Source: Chimonanthus salicifolius (lineage: Eukaryota; Streptophyta; Magnoliopsida; Laurales; Calycanthaceae). From it: 64,000 bases of DNA. Below are positions 24,501 to 36,169 of this stretch, in pieces. The stretch is taken from NCBI GenBank assembly GCA_013350335.1, contig CM023538.1, positions 59,881,080 to 59,945,079 of the forward strand. Direction: 5' to 3'. The position numbers and the translations under genes are program-made. Under the pieces are notes generated by a model. It made no database searches. It was given only the letters and a program-made list of their open reading frames with translations, and was not told where the DNA came from. How positions within the stretch are numbered: position 1 is the first letter of the stretch; each line of letters opens with the position of its first letter.

Positions 24501-27500
24501 ATATGCTTCAGGAGAACCAAGGAATTGAAGGGAAAAAGAGTGGCTACAACCTATCAAGATAAGAGAAATGAGAACCAGAGACCTTGATCATCTAAGGATT
24601 AAAGATTAAAGTCGAAGGTTTCAGTGAAAGATAATGAGTGCATTGATAGATGAGGTGAGATCTATTGCTGAAGAATTGGTTAACTAGAAAATACGTGAGA
24701 GAAGTAAATCATGTTTTTAAGCAAATGAAAGGATGATTATCAGAATATTCAAATAGAAGTAAAGAACAGCCTCAGCTAAGATGAAGAAATATGAAGTGCT
24801 AGACCATTTGAGATGGGTTTTGATGAGTAAATTCAGGGTTGGTTGGTTAAAGTTTTGCGTATAAGAAGGATTCGTGGAAAAATGAGGAAGGGTATAAGAA
24901 GGATTCCTGGAAAAATGACGAAGGGTGCTGTCTGCCCTTTCCTAAGAATAAAGGATATATGCATAAGTCAGAAATATGTGAACTAGTAAGCTATCAATCT
25001 CCTCAGTCATGTATTGGAAAGTTCAGAAAAGAGTAATAGAGCTACGGTTAAGAATTTAGTATTATGCTGGGTAGATAGCATAGAACCCTTTTCCTCAAAC
25101 CATGCTTCCATGAATTCATCTAGGGTAGCATTCATTGGGTGTCAAGAAACACCTACTTGTTGCAATGTCACTCTATTTTACTTTCTGTATAACTTAGTTC
25201 TTTGTCTGGAGAACGAGTGAAACAATTTGTAGTCAATTCTTATGATTAGCCTGTTAAAATATGCTATCCTTCTGGTTTAATTAAAGCTCAAAAACGTCTT
25301 CTTAGGAGAACCCCAGTTGCATGCTTTTAAATTTTGACTACTTGATATGATTTCTTCTTTTTCGTAACATGTGTTATATTATTTCCCCCCAGATCACTGG
25401 GCAGGCATGTCCTTTATCATTGAAAGGAACCCCTTACTGGATGGCACCTGAGGTTTGTGTACTTGCCAATTTGCAATTCCATCTCCCTGCTTCTCTTAAC
25501 ATGGTTTGTTCTCTGGTTGAATTTCTCACTCAACTCTCCCTTCAGGTTATAAAAACCTCAAATGGTTGCAATCTTGCTGTGGATATATGGAGCCTTGGAT
25601 GCACTGTTTTGGAGATGGCTACCACTAAACCACCATGGAGCCAGTATGAAGGGGTCAGTTTTTGGATTTTGGTGCTGGTTGTATGATATAAGAGCCCGTC
25701 TAATGATGTCTGTCCAATGATGATCAACTCAGAATGCATGCCCCTTTATATAAGAGTCTAAGGATGTCATGATGAACTCAGAAAGCATGCCCCTTTGTTG
25801 CATGTGTCAAAGAGCTAGCCCATTTTCAGACAGACCACTAGATATTTCTGGCTTAAAAATGTTTCTCGTCTACAAATCATATGATCCATACATCTATGTT
25901 GGACAGCTTGCCCTTAAGTGTCCTTTATCATAGAAGCGTTTTCTGTTTGATTCCTGAGCCAGCTCATGTTACCGTCACTACTATCCAAACTGTCAAATTT
26001 TCTGGATTGTGCCCTTCTGCCTCTTGGATGATTCCCTACAGATCTCTTCATTAGTTTTAGCATTGACATCTTTTCTCCTCATCATCATTGGGAAACAGTA
26101 ACAATAGAATTTTTTTTGCTTCACCAGAAAAGAGTACAAAAGGCTCATAGACATGTCTCTTCTTTTATTGATAAATGAAATTTGTATGCCTTTTTCTTTG
26201 TTGCATTGATTTTTGTTATGTTTTTTATTCAAAGGTGGCTGCTATGTTTAAGATTGGGAATGGCAAGGAACTTCCAGCAATCCCTGATCATCTGTCAGAT
26301 GAAGGGAAGGATTTTGTAAGGCAATGTTTGCAACGCAATCCAACACTCCGTCCAACAGCTGCTCAACTTTTGGAGCACCCTTTTGTGAAAAATGCGGCAC
26401 CTCTGGATAAACCTATTCTCACCTCTGAGCCAATGGAACAACCTTCTTCTGGGGTTGCAACTGGAGTGAGATCTGTGGTATGAAGTATTTTTCTCAGTGC
26501 TCATGTTATAATCTTAAGTTCTTTGCTGCCAATTTACTTAACACAACTTAGCATGTGTGATTCGTTTTTGCTATTTAGTTGCAGTGTTTAATTACCTATA
26601 CCTAGTTGATACCGAATGAAGAGAGAAGAAGAAAAAAGAGGTAAGAATATTTAAGGACAGAGGAGAGAACTGAGTGAATGTGATGTTAGGCTAAGGTAGC
26701 TGACCTTCCTTTTATGCCTCTCTTCCCATAGGATGGAAATCACCTAAAACTTTGGCGCTGTCCTTTTTTGGGATATGTGCAATGAATGAAGGTTCTAATT
26801 CATTTGAAATTTTACCCCTAGCATGGAACTCATCAGAGAAGGCATTAATATCTTTTGATAACTCAATAGCCCCCCCACTCCCAAGATCAACTACTATGTT
26901 TCAATTTCCTGTCTAGAAGAATCTCTCCAACATTTCCTTAGATGATTGTTGAAGTCGGCTGAAACACAATTCATTTGGCAGATGTCTATTTCTTTGATCA
27001 GAAGAATAAAGTTCTCTAGAAAAAATCACTGTCTCATCAATGATTTTATTCTAATGTTTTATCCATTGCCCATAATTTTTAACCGGGAAATTATAGTAAC
27101 ATGTCGTTTTTAATAACAAAGGACACTGGACTTGTTGTTTTGTCCACTTTGTCTTCATTTAAGTGGTGAATAGGTACACTGGTGTCTCTTGTTATAAAAA
27201 ATTGGGTGATCCCATCACTACCCTTTTCACCACAAGAATATGAGTTTTCCTTCTGGTACCAGTGATTGTATGGAAGAACTTAGTGTTCTATCTAAAAGCC
27301 AATGAATTTGAGATAACTCTTTCCTTCTAATGTTCTATTGAATAATTCTAACAAGTTGCTCATCTTGAAGCTCAACCCTTGTCGGTTCAGTTATTTTGTA
27401 CCTTGATCTTGTTAGACATTTATATGGTTGTATTGTTTGGAAATTCAAAATTTACATTCACCTCATATGATTGGATTTTTGAACTTACAAATGTTGCTAT

Positions 27501-28692
27501 TGGACTTTCCTTAGGTGACTGGGCTTACAAGGAATCTCTTATCCCTGGACATGGAAGGGCTCACAATCCATCAGCATAGAGTTGCAAAATCTTTCCAAGC
27601 ATCCAGGTTGGTGTTGGCTAATAGAATTTATGTTGTCTTTTCAAAAACTATATGTAATAAAATTTATGTGGATGTTGTTTCCTGTTTCAATGAATTTGTG
27701 AGATTATCAGCAGGTAGATATTTTTGGATTTTGGGAATAGTATAGGATCTGATGCATCAGCACATCTATAGTTATCTATATGCACATCTGATTGGCATTC
27801 CAGACCCACTTTAGATGGGATGAACTGGAGTGCTGATAGATTTAGGTGTCCGTTGGGACAAAAAAAATATAATTTCATGGTTGGGAAGGCCTGGACGTGG
27901 TCTGAGGAAGGCTGAAAATGTTGGGGTTGTCTCAATTCTCAAGATGCTTGATATCCACCTTTTATTGGGATGCCTATGATATCAATGGTGTGGATCATCA
28001 AAAGTGACTACAGCCTGTCAATCTTGAATGATTTGCTGGTTCCTTATTCGTAGCCATTATGTGCTAGTTCTGTTAATTTTTTTTTTTTCCTGCTTTTGTA
28101 GATAGGAACATGTGCAACATCCATCTTCTAAATTTTTTTTTTTTTTTTAAATGAATTTTCCAGTGAAAATCACATGCCTAGGAACATATCATGTCCAGTT
28201 TCTCCAATTGGAAGTCCTCTCCTACATTCAAGGTCTCCACAGCACATAAATGGAAGGATGTCCCCTTCTCCTATATCCAGCCCCAGAACAACTTCTGGCT
28301 CGTCCACTCCTCTAACTGGCGGCAATGGGGCCATCCCATACCATCATACGAAGCAGTCTGCCTACCTACATGAAGGCTTTGGAAGTGTGCCAAGGTCCCC
28401 AAACAATGTCTACATTAATGGCTTTACCTATCATGACCCTAACCCTGACCTCTTCCAGGCAATACAGCCCAGAAACTCTCATGCATTCCGGGAACTAATG
28501 TCGCCTGAAAATGATATTCTAGGAAAGTCATTCCGAAGGCCAACCCACGGGGATCCCCGTGAACTGTATAATGGACAACTGGTTTTGGCTGAACGTGTGT
28601 CTCAGCATCTCTTGAGGGATCATGTGAAGTCAAACCCACTGTTCGACCTTAGTCATGGCGCTCCAATGCTTGGCCATGGCAACGGCATCTGA
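15557..28692 (+). CDS. YDA: MAP kinase kinase kinase, YODA type (complete, 11 coding exons)
   Basis: Coding exons 15557-16104, 16421-17170, 17861-17948, 18140-18202, 20691-20851, 21431-21506, 25393-25452, 25546-25653, 26235-26477, 27515-27606 and 28164-28692 all end at GT-AG introns and join in frame to 905 residues; Arabidopsis YODA is of similar length. Residues 1-411 are Ser/Pro-rich with the family phrases SRSPSPST and [20 protein letters not shown]. The kinase domain spans about 413-669: glycine loop GRGTFG (420-425), ATP lysine K442 in [14 protein letters not shown] from 536, DFG at 556-558, then GTPYWMAPE. The C-terminal tail keeps [16 protein letters not shown], typical of this subfamily. 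In Arabidopsis YODA acts above MKK4/5 and MPK3/6 in stomatal patterning and zygote elongation, with the N-terminus inhibitory; the same role is inferred. Introns 4 and 6 (2.5 and 3.9 kb) are swollen by transposon remnants. All catalytic residues checked are present, so the gene looks functional. Confidence 0.95.
17371..17391 (+). other. G-quadruplex-type motif in YODA-like intron 2
   Basis: Runs of 3, 4, 4 and 7 G separated by single T residues, on the sense strand about 200 bp downstream of the exon 2 donor. It fits the classic four-run, 1-nt-loop pattern. Folding in DNA or pre-mRNA is possible but not shown. Confidence 0.7.
18880..19115 (+). other. Leader-like block inside YODA-like intron 4
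   Basis: A locally GC- and C-rich block with 'gtgggccccgtgggacccac', 'ctaacccttcatt', 'ctctcctcaccgccaac' and an ending 'aatcggtaggtc' that resembles a splice donor. This looks like the promoter/5' leader of a housekeeping gene, such as those of ribosomal proteins, but no coding sequence follows. It could be a captured gene fragment; the parent cannot be named. Confidence 0.3.
19697..19891 (-). mobile_element. Solo LTR of the TRIM family, perfect 5-bp target duplication
   Basis: A 195-bp unit, exactly the LTR length of the intact copy at 54827-55309, beginning TGTAACGACC and ending GGGTATTACA. It is flanked by GGTAG at 19692-19696 and 19892-19896. No internal region or second LTR is present, so it arose by recombination between the two LTRs. 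It lies in intron 4 of the YODA-like gene, antisense to it. Confidence 0.88.
19920..19998 (-). mobile_element. Fragment of a second, related LTR
   Basis: Ends in 'gtagcgggacggggcgttaca', which on the minus strand gives TGTAACGCCCCGTCCCGCTA, close to the TRIM LTR tip TGTAACGACCCGTCCCGCTA, but the adjoining sequence differs. Probably the tip of a related subfamily next to which the solo LTR landed. Confidence 0.4.
20145..20635 (+). mobile_element. L1-type LINE 3' fragment (RNase H domain) in intron 4
   Basis: Frame reads a LINE-type RNase H stretch including [18 protein letters not shown] and HIAEAETS, then breaks at a stop and a frameshift before '[12 protein letters not shown]'. It is followed by a non-coding tail ending in an A-rich run (20595-20630). 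5'-truncated and dead; same orientation as the host gene. A short (GATGAT)n tract lies at its left edge. Confidence 0.65.
22990..23215 (-). mobile_element. SINE (second family) nested in the LINE remnant
   Basis: On the minus strand: A-box-like 'gataactcaacaagc', then 'agaggtcctaggtttaaatcc' region (B-box-like) and 'tcacccgatgcc'. The segment at 39300-39475 carries 'gatagttcaactgatag', 'agaggtcccaagtttgaatc' and 'tcacccgatgcg' in the same order. It interrupts the antisense LINE. Confidence 0.55.
23406..23651 (-). repeat. About 120-bp tandem duplication within the LINE remnant
   Basis: The block from 'acatcctacactactctttta' at 23410 to 'ccttcactttgtctat' recurs from 23532 to 23648 with roughly 10 percent difference. 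Both copies encode the LINE 'KVKEWW...KLKLLK' segment on the minus strand. Confidence 0.7.
23822..24010 (-). mobile_element. Possible LINE 3' end (antisense)
   Basis: The minus strand ends 'agggcttgtgtatttttaatgaagtta', the style of an L1-type 3' untranslated end. No coding frame accompanies it, so the call rests on style and on its position beside LINE reverse transcriptase pieces. Confidence 0.3.
24859..24924. repeat. 33-bp tandem duplication in intron 6
   Basis: Two adjacent units beginning gtataagaaggattc, 33 bp each, differing at two positions (cgtgg/cctgg and gagg/gacg). Confidence 0.9.
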
Positions 28693-29110
28693 TGTGACAT
28701 GGACAGGCATTCAGGCATATTGCGATTTTTGTTGATCTTGGCGTAGTTGATGTACTGTTAAATTAGCACCAAGAAGAGCCATTTGTACAAATAAGGACCC
28801 AGAATGAAAGACTATCAAATAAGATTGGATCATTGGAAGCTGGAGTAACTAGACACACATGATTGCCATCTATGATCTATGGCCCCCCCATTCATTTGCC
28901 TTCTCCTTACAGTAAGCACTTCTCCTTCAGTATTCTGTACTAAATGTTTCCTTCCCTTGTGTGACTGCTGGCTTAATTTCCTTACATATGAGCAGAGTGG
29001 CCTTTTAGTGTACATTCATAGTTGTGCTGCAGCATGGATGGATCATGTCTATGATATTACTTGTGCAGGTACTAATTGGAGTGCTGAAATGGACAGTTGA
29101 TTTCCTCATT
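28693..29110 (+). other. Predicted 3' untranslated region of the YODA-like gene
   Basis: Follows the TGA at 28690-28692 without further coding similarity. No canonical AATAAA was found; 'aaataagg' (about 28789) and 'aaataagatt' (about 28817) are possible weak signals, so the end of the transcript is uncertain. Confidence 0.4.
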
Positions 29111-29718
29111 CACTAATGAATCAATGATTTAAGGCTAAGAATATCCCATGGTGGAGGCTTTCAGGGCCTAATTCATTCATGCTATATCCCACTGGATATA
29201 AACTGTCTGGATGCATAAACTAAAGGCAGGTTGACCATACATTTTGTTCTAAACTAAAAAAATAAAAAAAATCTTGTCTGGAAGTTTTATCATCATAATA
29301 GAAGTTGTTAGTTGAGACTAAAGATGCACAAGGCTCAAAAGGGTCCAAGAGTCTGAGGAGTTAGACATGTGCCTGTGTGCTAACCAGATTTTGCTTTGCT
29401 GAAGTAATTAGATATTTTAAAACATATATGAATTTCTCTCATCATTATAGCCATAATTAATTTCTTTATTTGGTGTCTTATGGCACCAAGGTAAGAAAAC
29501 TAGAAGTTTATAATCTGAAACAACAAAATATCCATAATTACTCATACAAGTGAAAACAAACTTAGATCTCAGCCTAGGTGTGTTCCTTTGATTACTATGT
29601 TCATCATGATTGCATCATCCCATCTAATGTGGGGTGCGCATTTTACTTTTTCATTCAAACCTGTTAAGGCCAACTGAGTTGTCTTTTTAACTACATTTTG
29701 AACCAAGCCCGGTCCGTT

Positions 29719-29767
<49 letters not shown>

Positions 29768-32029
29768 CAATTCCTTGTGAACTCCTAATCTTTGATGAAA
29801 TGTGAAACCATCCCAAGTACTTTGATTTTATATTCTTTATTTTAGAATCTATGATGAATATATTGACAATAAGGAATATGCAAGATGAAGAAAGTCTACA
29901 AACTATGATGTTCAACAAATGAGCGGACAGACCTTAACTCATCCTACCAGTGATGAATTTATGGATTTCCTACAAGCCACATCTCCTCTTGGTCTTGGAA
30001 CACCTATCTTGGTCAATACAGCAGCCCCTGTATATGCTAAAAGATGATCACCCCTTTTGTGGCTGCCACCTTAATTTCATTAGCAACTTCATCGTCACCA
30101 TCACCATTTATACCTTCAATCTGGAGGCACATTAGCAACTTAAGCCAACCTGAATGCTAGTCTTGATTAAATCTTCTATTGGAGGCACATGTAGCTTTCC
30201 TCCTTCTGTAACTTCCATCTTTACTGTTGACACATCTGTTAAGATATGTATCCCGGCCATTTTTTGTTTTTAATCTAGTCGTTGAAGTCTATCTCATTTT
30301 CTTTCTTCAGTAGTTCTCCTATTTTCTTTATTACTCAAAATTGAACTTAATACAATGCTGTAGGCTCAAGTCTCATTTTGTAAATGTCCATTGCATTAAC
30401 GTGATATTGATAATTGGACAAAATTAACTATAGCTTGTTTCTGTTTTGTTGATCTTTCACTGTTCTTGTTTTCATTGTTCTCCCTGTTGTCCTCATTTTT
30501 GTTCTATAGTTGTTGTGGGAATTGAAATCTTTCACTCCATCACTGAATGATTTCCAATTTTGATAACCCGCCGTCCTTGCTCTCAAATCCACTTAATATG
30601 CGCCATATTTGTTCTATAACCGATTTACCAATTTTCAAATTATTTGACTTCTCCCTCCAAGGTTTTGGATTATCATTTACTTGAATCCTTGATTGCTTAA
30701 TTAGAACTGAATTGTTCTTAGGTTGTCCATAACTAACACAAAAAGGGCTCAAAGTGGACCGTTGTTGTAATTTGATGAAGGCTAAGGTAGTGTACAAACC
30801 TTCCTTTGACTTTAATGAAATAAGAAGACCAAACGAACTTCCATTCAAAGTGGATCCAAACCAAGGATGGTGCTAATAGCAATTCTGGGTGACACTAGTT
30901 CCCAAAGAAAACTAGTCTCTGCTTAAGTGAATTAAATTGAATGAAAAATGCAATTCCAATTGAAATTCTTAAACTTAGATCAATTAAGGTGCTGAGTTAA
31001 AATGGAAGAGCAATCCACAAATTAACTCGAATGAACAAGAAACTAAGAACTAATTGGAGAACTTACTTGGGACTTCAAACTTCCAACACTTGGAATTTCT
31101 TAACTTCAAATTACACTCTAGACTTCATGCTCCCAATGCCCATACACGGCCTCTATTTATAATGCTAGGAGTGACACTAAACCAAAGGTGAATCTAGGGT
31201 CAACAAACCATGGTTGGCTTGATTTAGGGGGTTTGTTATGCAAGCTAAGGTTTGACTCAATCCATGCCACATAATCTAGACCAATGGGAAAATTCCTACT
31301 AAGCCCTAATGACTCATTCATGTTGGCGCCAAGGTAGTGTGCATTGAATTGGAAACACCAATCATGTTTGAGATGTTTGCATGACTTCCATGTGCACAAG
31401 AGAGAGAGATGAAGCAACCAATGAAAGAATGGCATGTAGGATGGTGAGGAGTTCCAACTAATGAGAGGCTTTCATGTGTATGTGTCTAGATGAATCTTTC
31501 ATGCATCTTGTGAGTCAAATTCCATGAAAGGTGCTGCCCAAAGAAGAGATCATTGACCATCATTAAGTGCATGCCCTATGTGAGAGTCTTCAAGGAGATT
31601 CTATTGACCACCATTAAGATGGTCAAGAGGAATGCACCCCTCCCACTCCATGTAGCTTAGCTTTTGTTTCAAGCTAGGCTTGGACGCCTCCACTCCATGT
31701 GGCTTCTCCATGTGGTTTTTTTGCTAGACACTTCCAAACTAGCTTTGGATGTTGTAGGCTTGTAGCTCATCTTGCACTTTAGTAGGCCCAAGCACATATG
31801 TGAGGTCCACTTGAGTAGGCCCAAGACCATCTGTGGGGTCTAAATGCTACAATTTTTATTTTTTTGAATGTTACAGTTTCTTCAATTGTTACCGGTCCTT
31901 TCTTTATACAATTTGTATAATCATTACACCCATTCATGCATATCTTGTCTAATTTTAAATCTTTACCTGAATTTTTGTTGTTAAGCTGTTCATAATTAAC
32001 AGGAATAAGGGCTTAAAGCAAACCCTAGT
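29111..32029. other. Intergenic DNA with unclassified repeats
   Basis: A long (TC)n tract lies at 29723-29763. The segment about 30540-31860 has a retroelement feel ('cctctatttataatgctagg' near 31150, repeated 'catgtggcttctccatgtgg' and 'aggcccaag' phrases near 31690-31830), but no LTR pair, primer-binding site or coding domain was identified. Confidence 0.35.
29723..29763. repeat. (TC)n microsatellite
   Basis: About 20 uninterrupted TC units in the intergenic region. Confidence 0.95.
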
Positions 32030-32700
32030 TAACTTTAATTAGAAACAAAAATAAAGCTGGGTATGGGGGTCTCATCAAGGATGAGGGTGGTTCCGATTAG
32101 TGGATCTGTCTGGCTTCTTCCCTTCTGTCATGCCAACCAGGCAGAGCTCAAAACTTTATGGGCGGGGATATAGAACTCTATAGGATTGGGAGATTGGAGG
32201 ACCCCATTAAGGGGGATTCTTCAACAGTGGTGAAGTGGGCTGCTGGTGGTAATTGCCCTTAGGCTCTTCTGGATATGGTGGGGGAAATCAGACATACTAT
32301 TGCTCTCAGAGAATTCTCCATTGAGCATGTCTTTAGGGAGGGTGGATCTAATTTCACCAAGGATGCCTATTTTGTAATCTGTCTGTTTCTGGTTCTGTTT
32401 CAGGGGTGTTTCTCTGGGTTTGCTGGTGGCAGTGTGTATTTTTCTAAGCCCAGTTTTGGTGGGTTTTCTCTGTTTCTTTGGGTTTGTGGGTGGGCTTCCT
32501 CACCCTGCTGGAGTGGTTTTTCCATTGTGTTCCAGCCCAGTTTTTTTGGTCCTGTTTTGGGAGTCTCAGTTAGGGGCTGTTCTATGTGGTCCCTCCCTTT
32601 TTGGTGTACTCTGTTTTTCCTGCTCAATAATTTTTTCAGACCTTAAAGAAAAACAAAAAACTGTAATGAGACTCTATTATCACCTTATTTACACGTGTTT
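32030..32700 (+). mobile_element. L1-type LINE 3' fragment with RNase H remnant
   Basis: Plus-strand pieces 'AGYGGLIKDEG' (about 32057), 'GDSSTVVKWAAGG' (about 32214) and 'MVGEIRHTIALREFSIEHVF' (32275-32334) follow the order of the plant LINE RNase H domain, broken by stops and frame changes. A GT-rich untranslated tail follows and ends near 'gaaaaacaaaaaa' (about 32650). The 123- and 157-codon open frames over 32275-32893 are mostly this tail and should not be taken as genes. Confidence 0.6.
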
Positions 32701-33876
32701 TACAATTACCACCGATTCATGTCTTATATCATCATTATCATCCAAGCCATTTACCCCTAATCTCGGTTGGCTTTTATATTTGAATTTGACAAATTCACAA
32801 ACTTGTCTTATAAAAGTTCAATATATCTATTGTGGGACCTTTTTTTTTTTGCGTGGCATTCATTATGGATACCTTTCTCTTCACTCTATTTAAATTAACT
32901 TCTCTGCAATTTATAGAGTTATAAATGGGTTAGTTCAGATTAGGCCTACCTGGACCGAACCGATCCCGTTTTCAGAAGTACAAAAACCTTGAACTGATCC
33001 CAGTATGATCAACAATATGTGAATTTCTATCTGCACATTGTATATCTGCTCAATAATTGTGATTGATGATTAAAACAAGGTTTACTTCACTAAAATATCA
33101 AGGGTGGTGACTTAGGCACTCTTGTTTTGTTAAAATCAGACACTCCCTGTACTTCAATGTTCAAGCTAAACTAGACTGATGCAAAAAATACACAAAGCAT
33201 TGGATTCCATCAAAAACAATGATTGCTTAAATCAACACCCAAGGTAGATAATTGATTGGTTAAATGGAAACCCAAGGCTATCTTTTTTAATTGAAAAGAT
33301 AATGAATTAATACAACATCATTTATGCTGCAGCCAATATATTGCAGATTCAAGTCTTATGGGCATCAAATAGGCAATTGACCTGTAGAAAAAATTGCCAA
33401 ATCCACTGACAGGTGCTGCATTTTGGCCTGTATACTTTTTTCTCAATCAATAAAAATTACCTTAAAAAAATCTAGATAGAAGGGACAAATGGCTTTGGTT
33501 GCGACAACAACAACAACAATGATGATGATTCATGAGACCTTTACTTAGGTGATCATTACTCTATATGCATTACCAAACTGTTAGGGGTCGAAGTCCGCTA
33601 TGGATGAATTGCTTCTTGACTTCATTTGTTACCAATTTCCATTTTATTTTTGTAAATAAGGAAATGATGCTGCACACTAGGTTAGATGATACTGCAGCAT
33701 TAGACAGGACACACGGCGAGTTACAGTGAGGCAAAAAGTTCATTCTTGTCATTTTTAGTTAGGACAAATTTTTCTTCAGTTTTATTTACTGTTCAAGTTC
33801 ACCAAATTATTTCTTAATTTTGTTCGACGTTATTACTATTGCTATGTTTCTGATATCGAAGTGCCTCGTCATGCAG
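32701..33876. other. Intergenic DNA, no gene recognised
   Basis: Holds a small (ACA)n(TGA)n patch near 33505-33530. I looked here for upstream exons of the WDR75-like pseudogene and found none that continue its frame. Confidence 0.4.
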
Positions 33877-36169
33877 AAAAAGGCCTATGATTGCTGCTAC
33901 ATTTTCTGGTGATGGCTCTGTTTTAGCTGTTGCTGCAGAAACTGTTGTTACATTGTGGAACCCAGATACAAATGTTCTAGTAGCCGTAGTTGGGGAGACT
34001 CTTAGGGTAATCCTTAAATATCTTCTGTTAGATTGTGTTTATGTGTGTAGAAAGAAATTCTTTTGCTTACTTTATATAAAACAAGGCTATTAATCAGTTC
34101 CAATTGCATCTCCTTTTCAGCCACTAGTTACACTTTCTTTTATTGGGAAGTCAGAATACATTGTGTCAGTATCCCGGGGTTCAAAGCCACAGGTCTCTGT
34201 TTGGAGTATGTCAAAACTGTCTATATCCTAGGCATACAAACTTGCTACAGAAGGTTTGAAGATTCTCTGAACTATAAACATTTATTTGTGCATTTGCCTG
34301 GATTTCATGCTTCCTCAATTTATGATGATCTAATTCATGACTTGTCCATTCTCTGAACTATAAACATTTATTTGTGCATTTGCCTGGATTTCATTCTTCC
34401 TCAATTTATGATGATCTAATTCATATGACTTGTCCATGCAGCTATAGCCTGTAGCAAGGATGGATCTGATTTTTCTGTTCTGGCTTTTCTACCAAATTCA
34501 TGTAAAACGACTACATCTGATGGATCTGATAAGGATTGGATAATTTTGTTATTCAATGCCAAAAATCCAATTCCTGTGGCCACTTGGTTTGTGAGGAAGG
34601 TAAGCTTGTCTTTGAGACTTAATTTTGCAGCTGTAACTAACTTTTCATCCTGAAAATTCTTTTGGTTTGCATTTATTTCTGTTAATTATAGTCTTGTGGA
34701 TCTAATTTTGAAGGTGCTGACATTTTCCACCTAGAAAGTTCTTGTCGTTTCCAGTTATTTCTCTGTGAATTACGTCTTCTACTTGTAGACATTTTCTTTT
34801 TTACATATAAGCTGGGAAACTGATCCAAAACCTAGTTCTTTGATATCCATTTTGGATTTGGTGCATAAAATTTTGATCGAGAATTGTTATTCTGATGAAT
34901 GTCAAATTCACACTCTTTCATGAAACCCAGTCTTTCTCATTTTTGTTGTTTGACAGTTCTTTTTGATTGATTCAGGCCATGGGAGGTGGACTTGGATTCC
35001 TGCAACAAAATCCATCTTCCCATGAAATGAAATCTATGGATTAAAAAGCTCCTTCAACAATTCTTGTTTATATAAACGGCAACCATGAATATGTCATCTT
35101 CAATCCATGTAGCAGTGAAGTGCTCTCCTTGAAGAAACAGGTGATGCCTATATTGCTATGCGCTCATTTTGTTGTTATTGCTCTTGCTGCTGCTGTTATT
35201 AAGGCTACCGTAAAGCCTTCGCTTTTTCTGATTATTGTGATGGTCTTTCTAGTATTGTCTTGAAGTTTGAATGTCTCATTATGGAGTAAATCTAAGAAAA
35301 GCGTGGGGCGGAAATCCTGTGCTGAACAGCTTTTAAGTGTGGCCCATGTATTGATCAATTCAAACCTTCACACACACCTGTGCATCGTATTGAGATCTGG
35401 TATAGGCCCATTGCCATCCAACTAATTCTTACCATTGGATCTGTAAACTCACTTTCTCATCCAATGGTTTAATTTTGATGCTAAAAATGAAGGGTTAGGA
35501 TGATTCACTGAGGCCTACTTTGGAACAGTCCAATAGTTCATGTGATTGGGTACCTATCCATCCCCCTTTCTTTTCCAATTAGCAGGCAATCCTTCCTTCC
35601 GTCTGTCCTTGTTAGAGGATGGGACCATGTCTATCAGAGATCCCCTGCTTAATTGCTTGGGTGTTACTTCTCAATAAATAAATAATTAATTAAATATACA
35701 GATGCATTCTCATGCACACTAGACTTCTCCTTGGTGTAATATCAACAGCAACCTATACTGAACTTTGCAATATTTTTCCATGTTTGGGAACTTATATTAC
35801 AATTTAATTAATATAAAATATTTTATGATTAGAAATTCAAAAAATCTATAAAATTATTTTATGATGAAATATTTCAATATAAAGCTTGTCTGAGATCGCA
35901 AACATGATCCCTCTCATTATTTTAGTGTAATATGATGTATCTTTTCTTTGTACGGCATTGAATTGTTGTTTTTATGTTCTCAGGGAAATTTGGGAATGCA
36001 TCTATCTACAGTGAGCTCCCTGAATGAGATTAAGAGAGAACAAATACCTGCTACCCCTTTTGTGCCATCAGATAAGCCTTGGGAGAGACTGTTCAGTGGG
36101 CCTTCACATGTTCTTCCACCACTTACCAAATTGTGTTCGTCATTTCTTGAATCCTTGCTAGAAAAGTGA
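33877..36169 (+). pseudogene. 5'-truncated WDR75 (NAN1/Utp17) pseudogene
   Basis: Five exon-like blocks with GT-AG borders and matching phases: 33877-34006, 34121-34253, 34442-34599, 34976-35140 and 35984-36169. They read the C-terminal part of WDR75, a WD40 protein of the t-UTP subcomplex needed for rRNA transcription and small-subunit processing: MIAATFSGDGSVLAVAAE, LVTLSFIGKSEYIVSVSRG, LVYINGNHEYVIFNP, and the conserved ending SHVLPPLTKL followed by FLESLLEK. The first two-thirds of the protein is absent. An in-frame TAG (34229-34231) stands where the family has Trp, a TAA (35042-35044) interrupts block 4, and block 5 begins with about 15 residues that only fit the family in another frame, suggesting compensating small deletions. 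Introns are retained, so this is a truncated genomic duplicate, not a processed copy. Some splice sites still look usable. Confidence 0.8.
34262..34435 (+). repeat. 86-bp tandem duplication abutting a splice acceptor
   Basis: The block from 'attctctgaac' to 'acttgtcc' at 34262-34347 recurs at 34348-34435 with one substitution and a 2-bp insertion. The second copy ends 6 bp before the acceptor AG at 34440-34441 of the third WDR75-like block. Confidence 0.93.

Noticed and set aside
32275..32893. Two overlapping open frames of 123 and 157 codons on the plus strand
   Set aside because: The first 20 residues belong to a LINE RNase H remnant and the rest is a GT-rich LINE tail; no protein family fits and frames overlap without coding bias.
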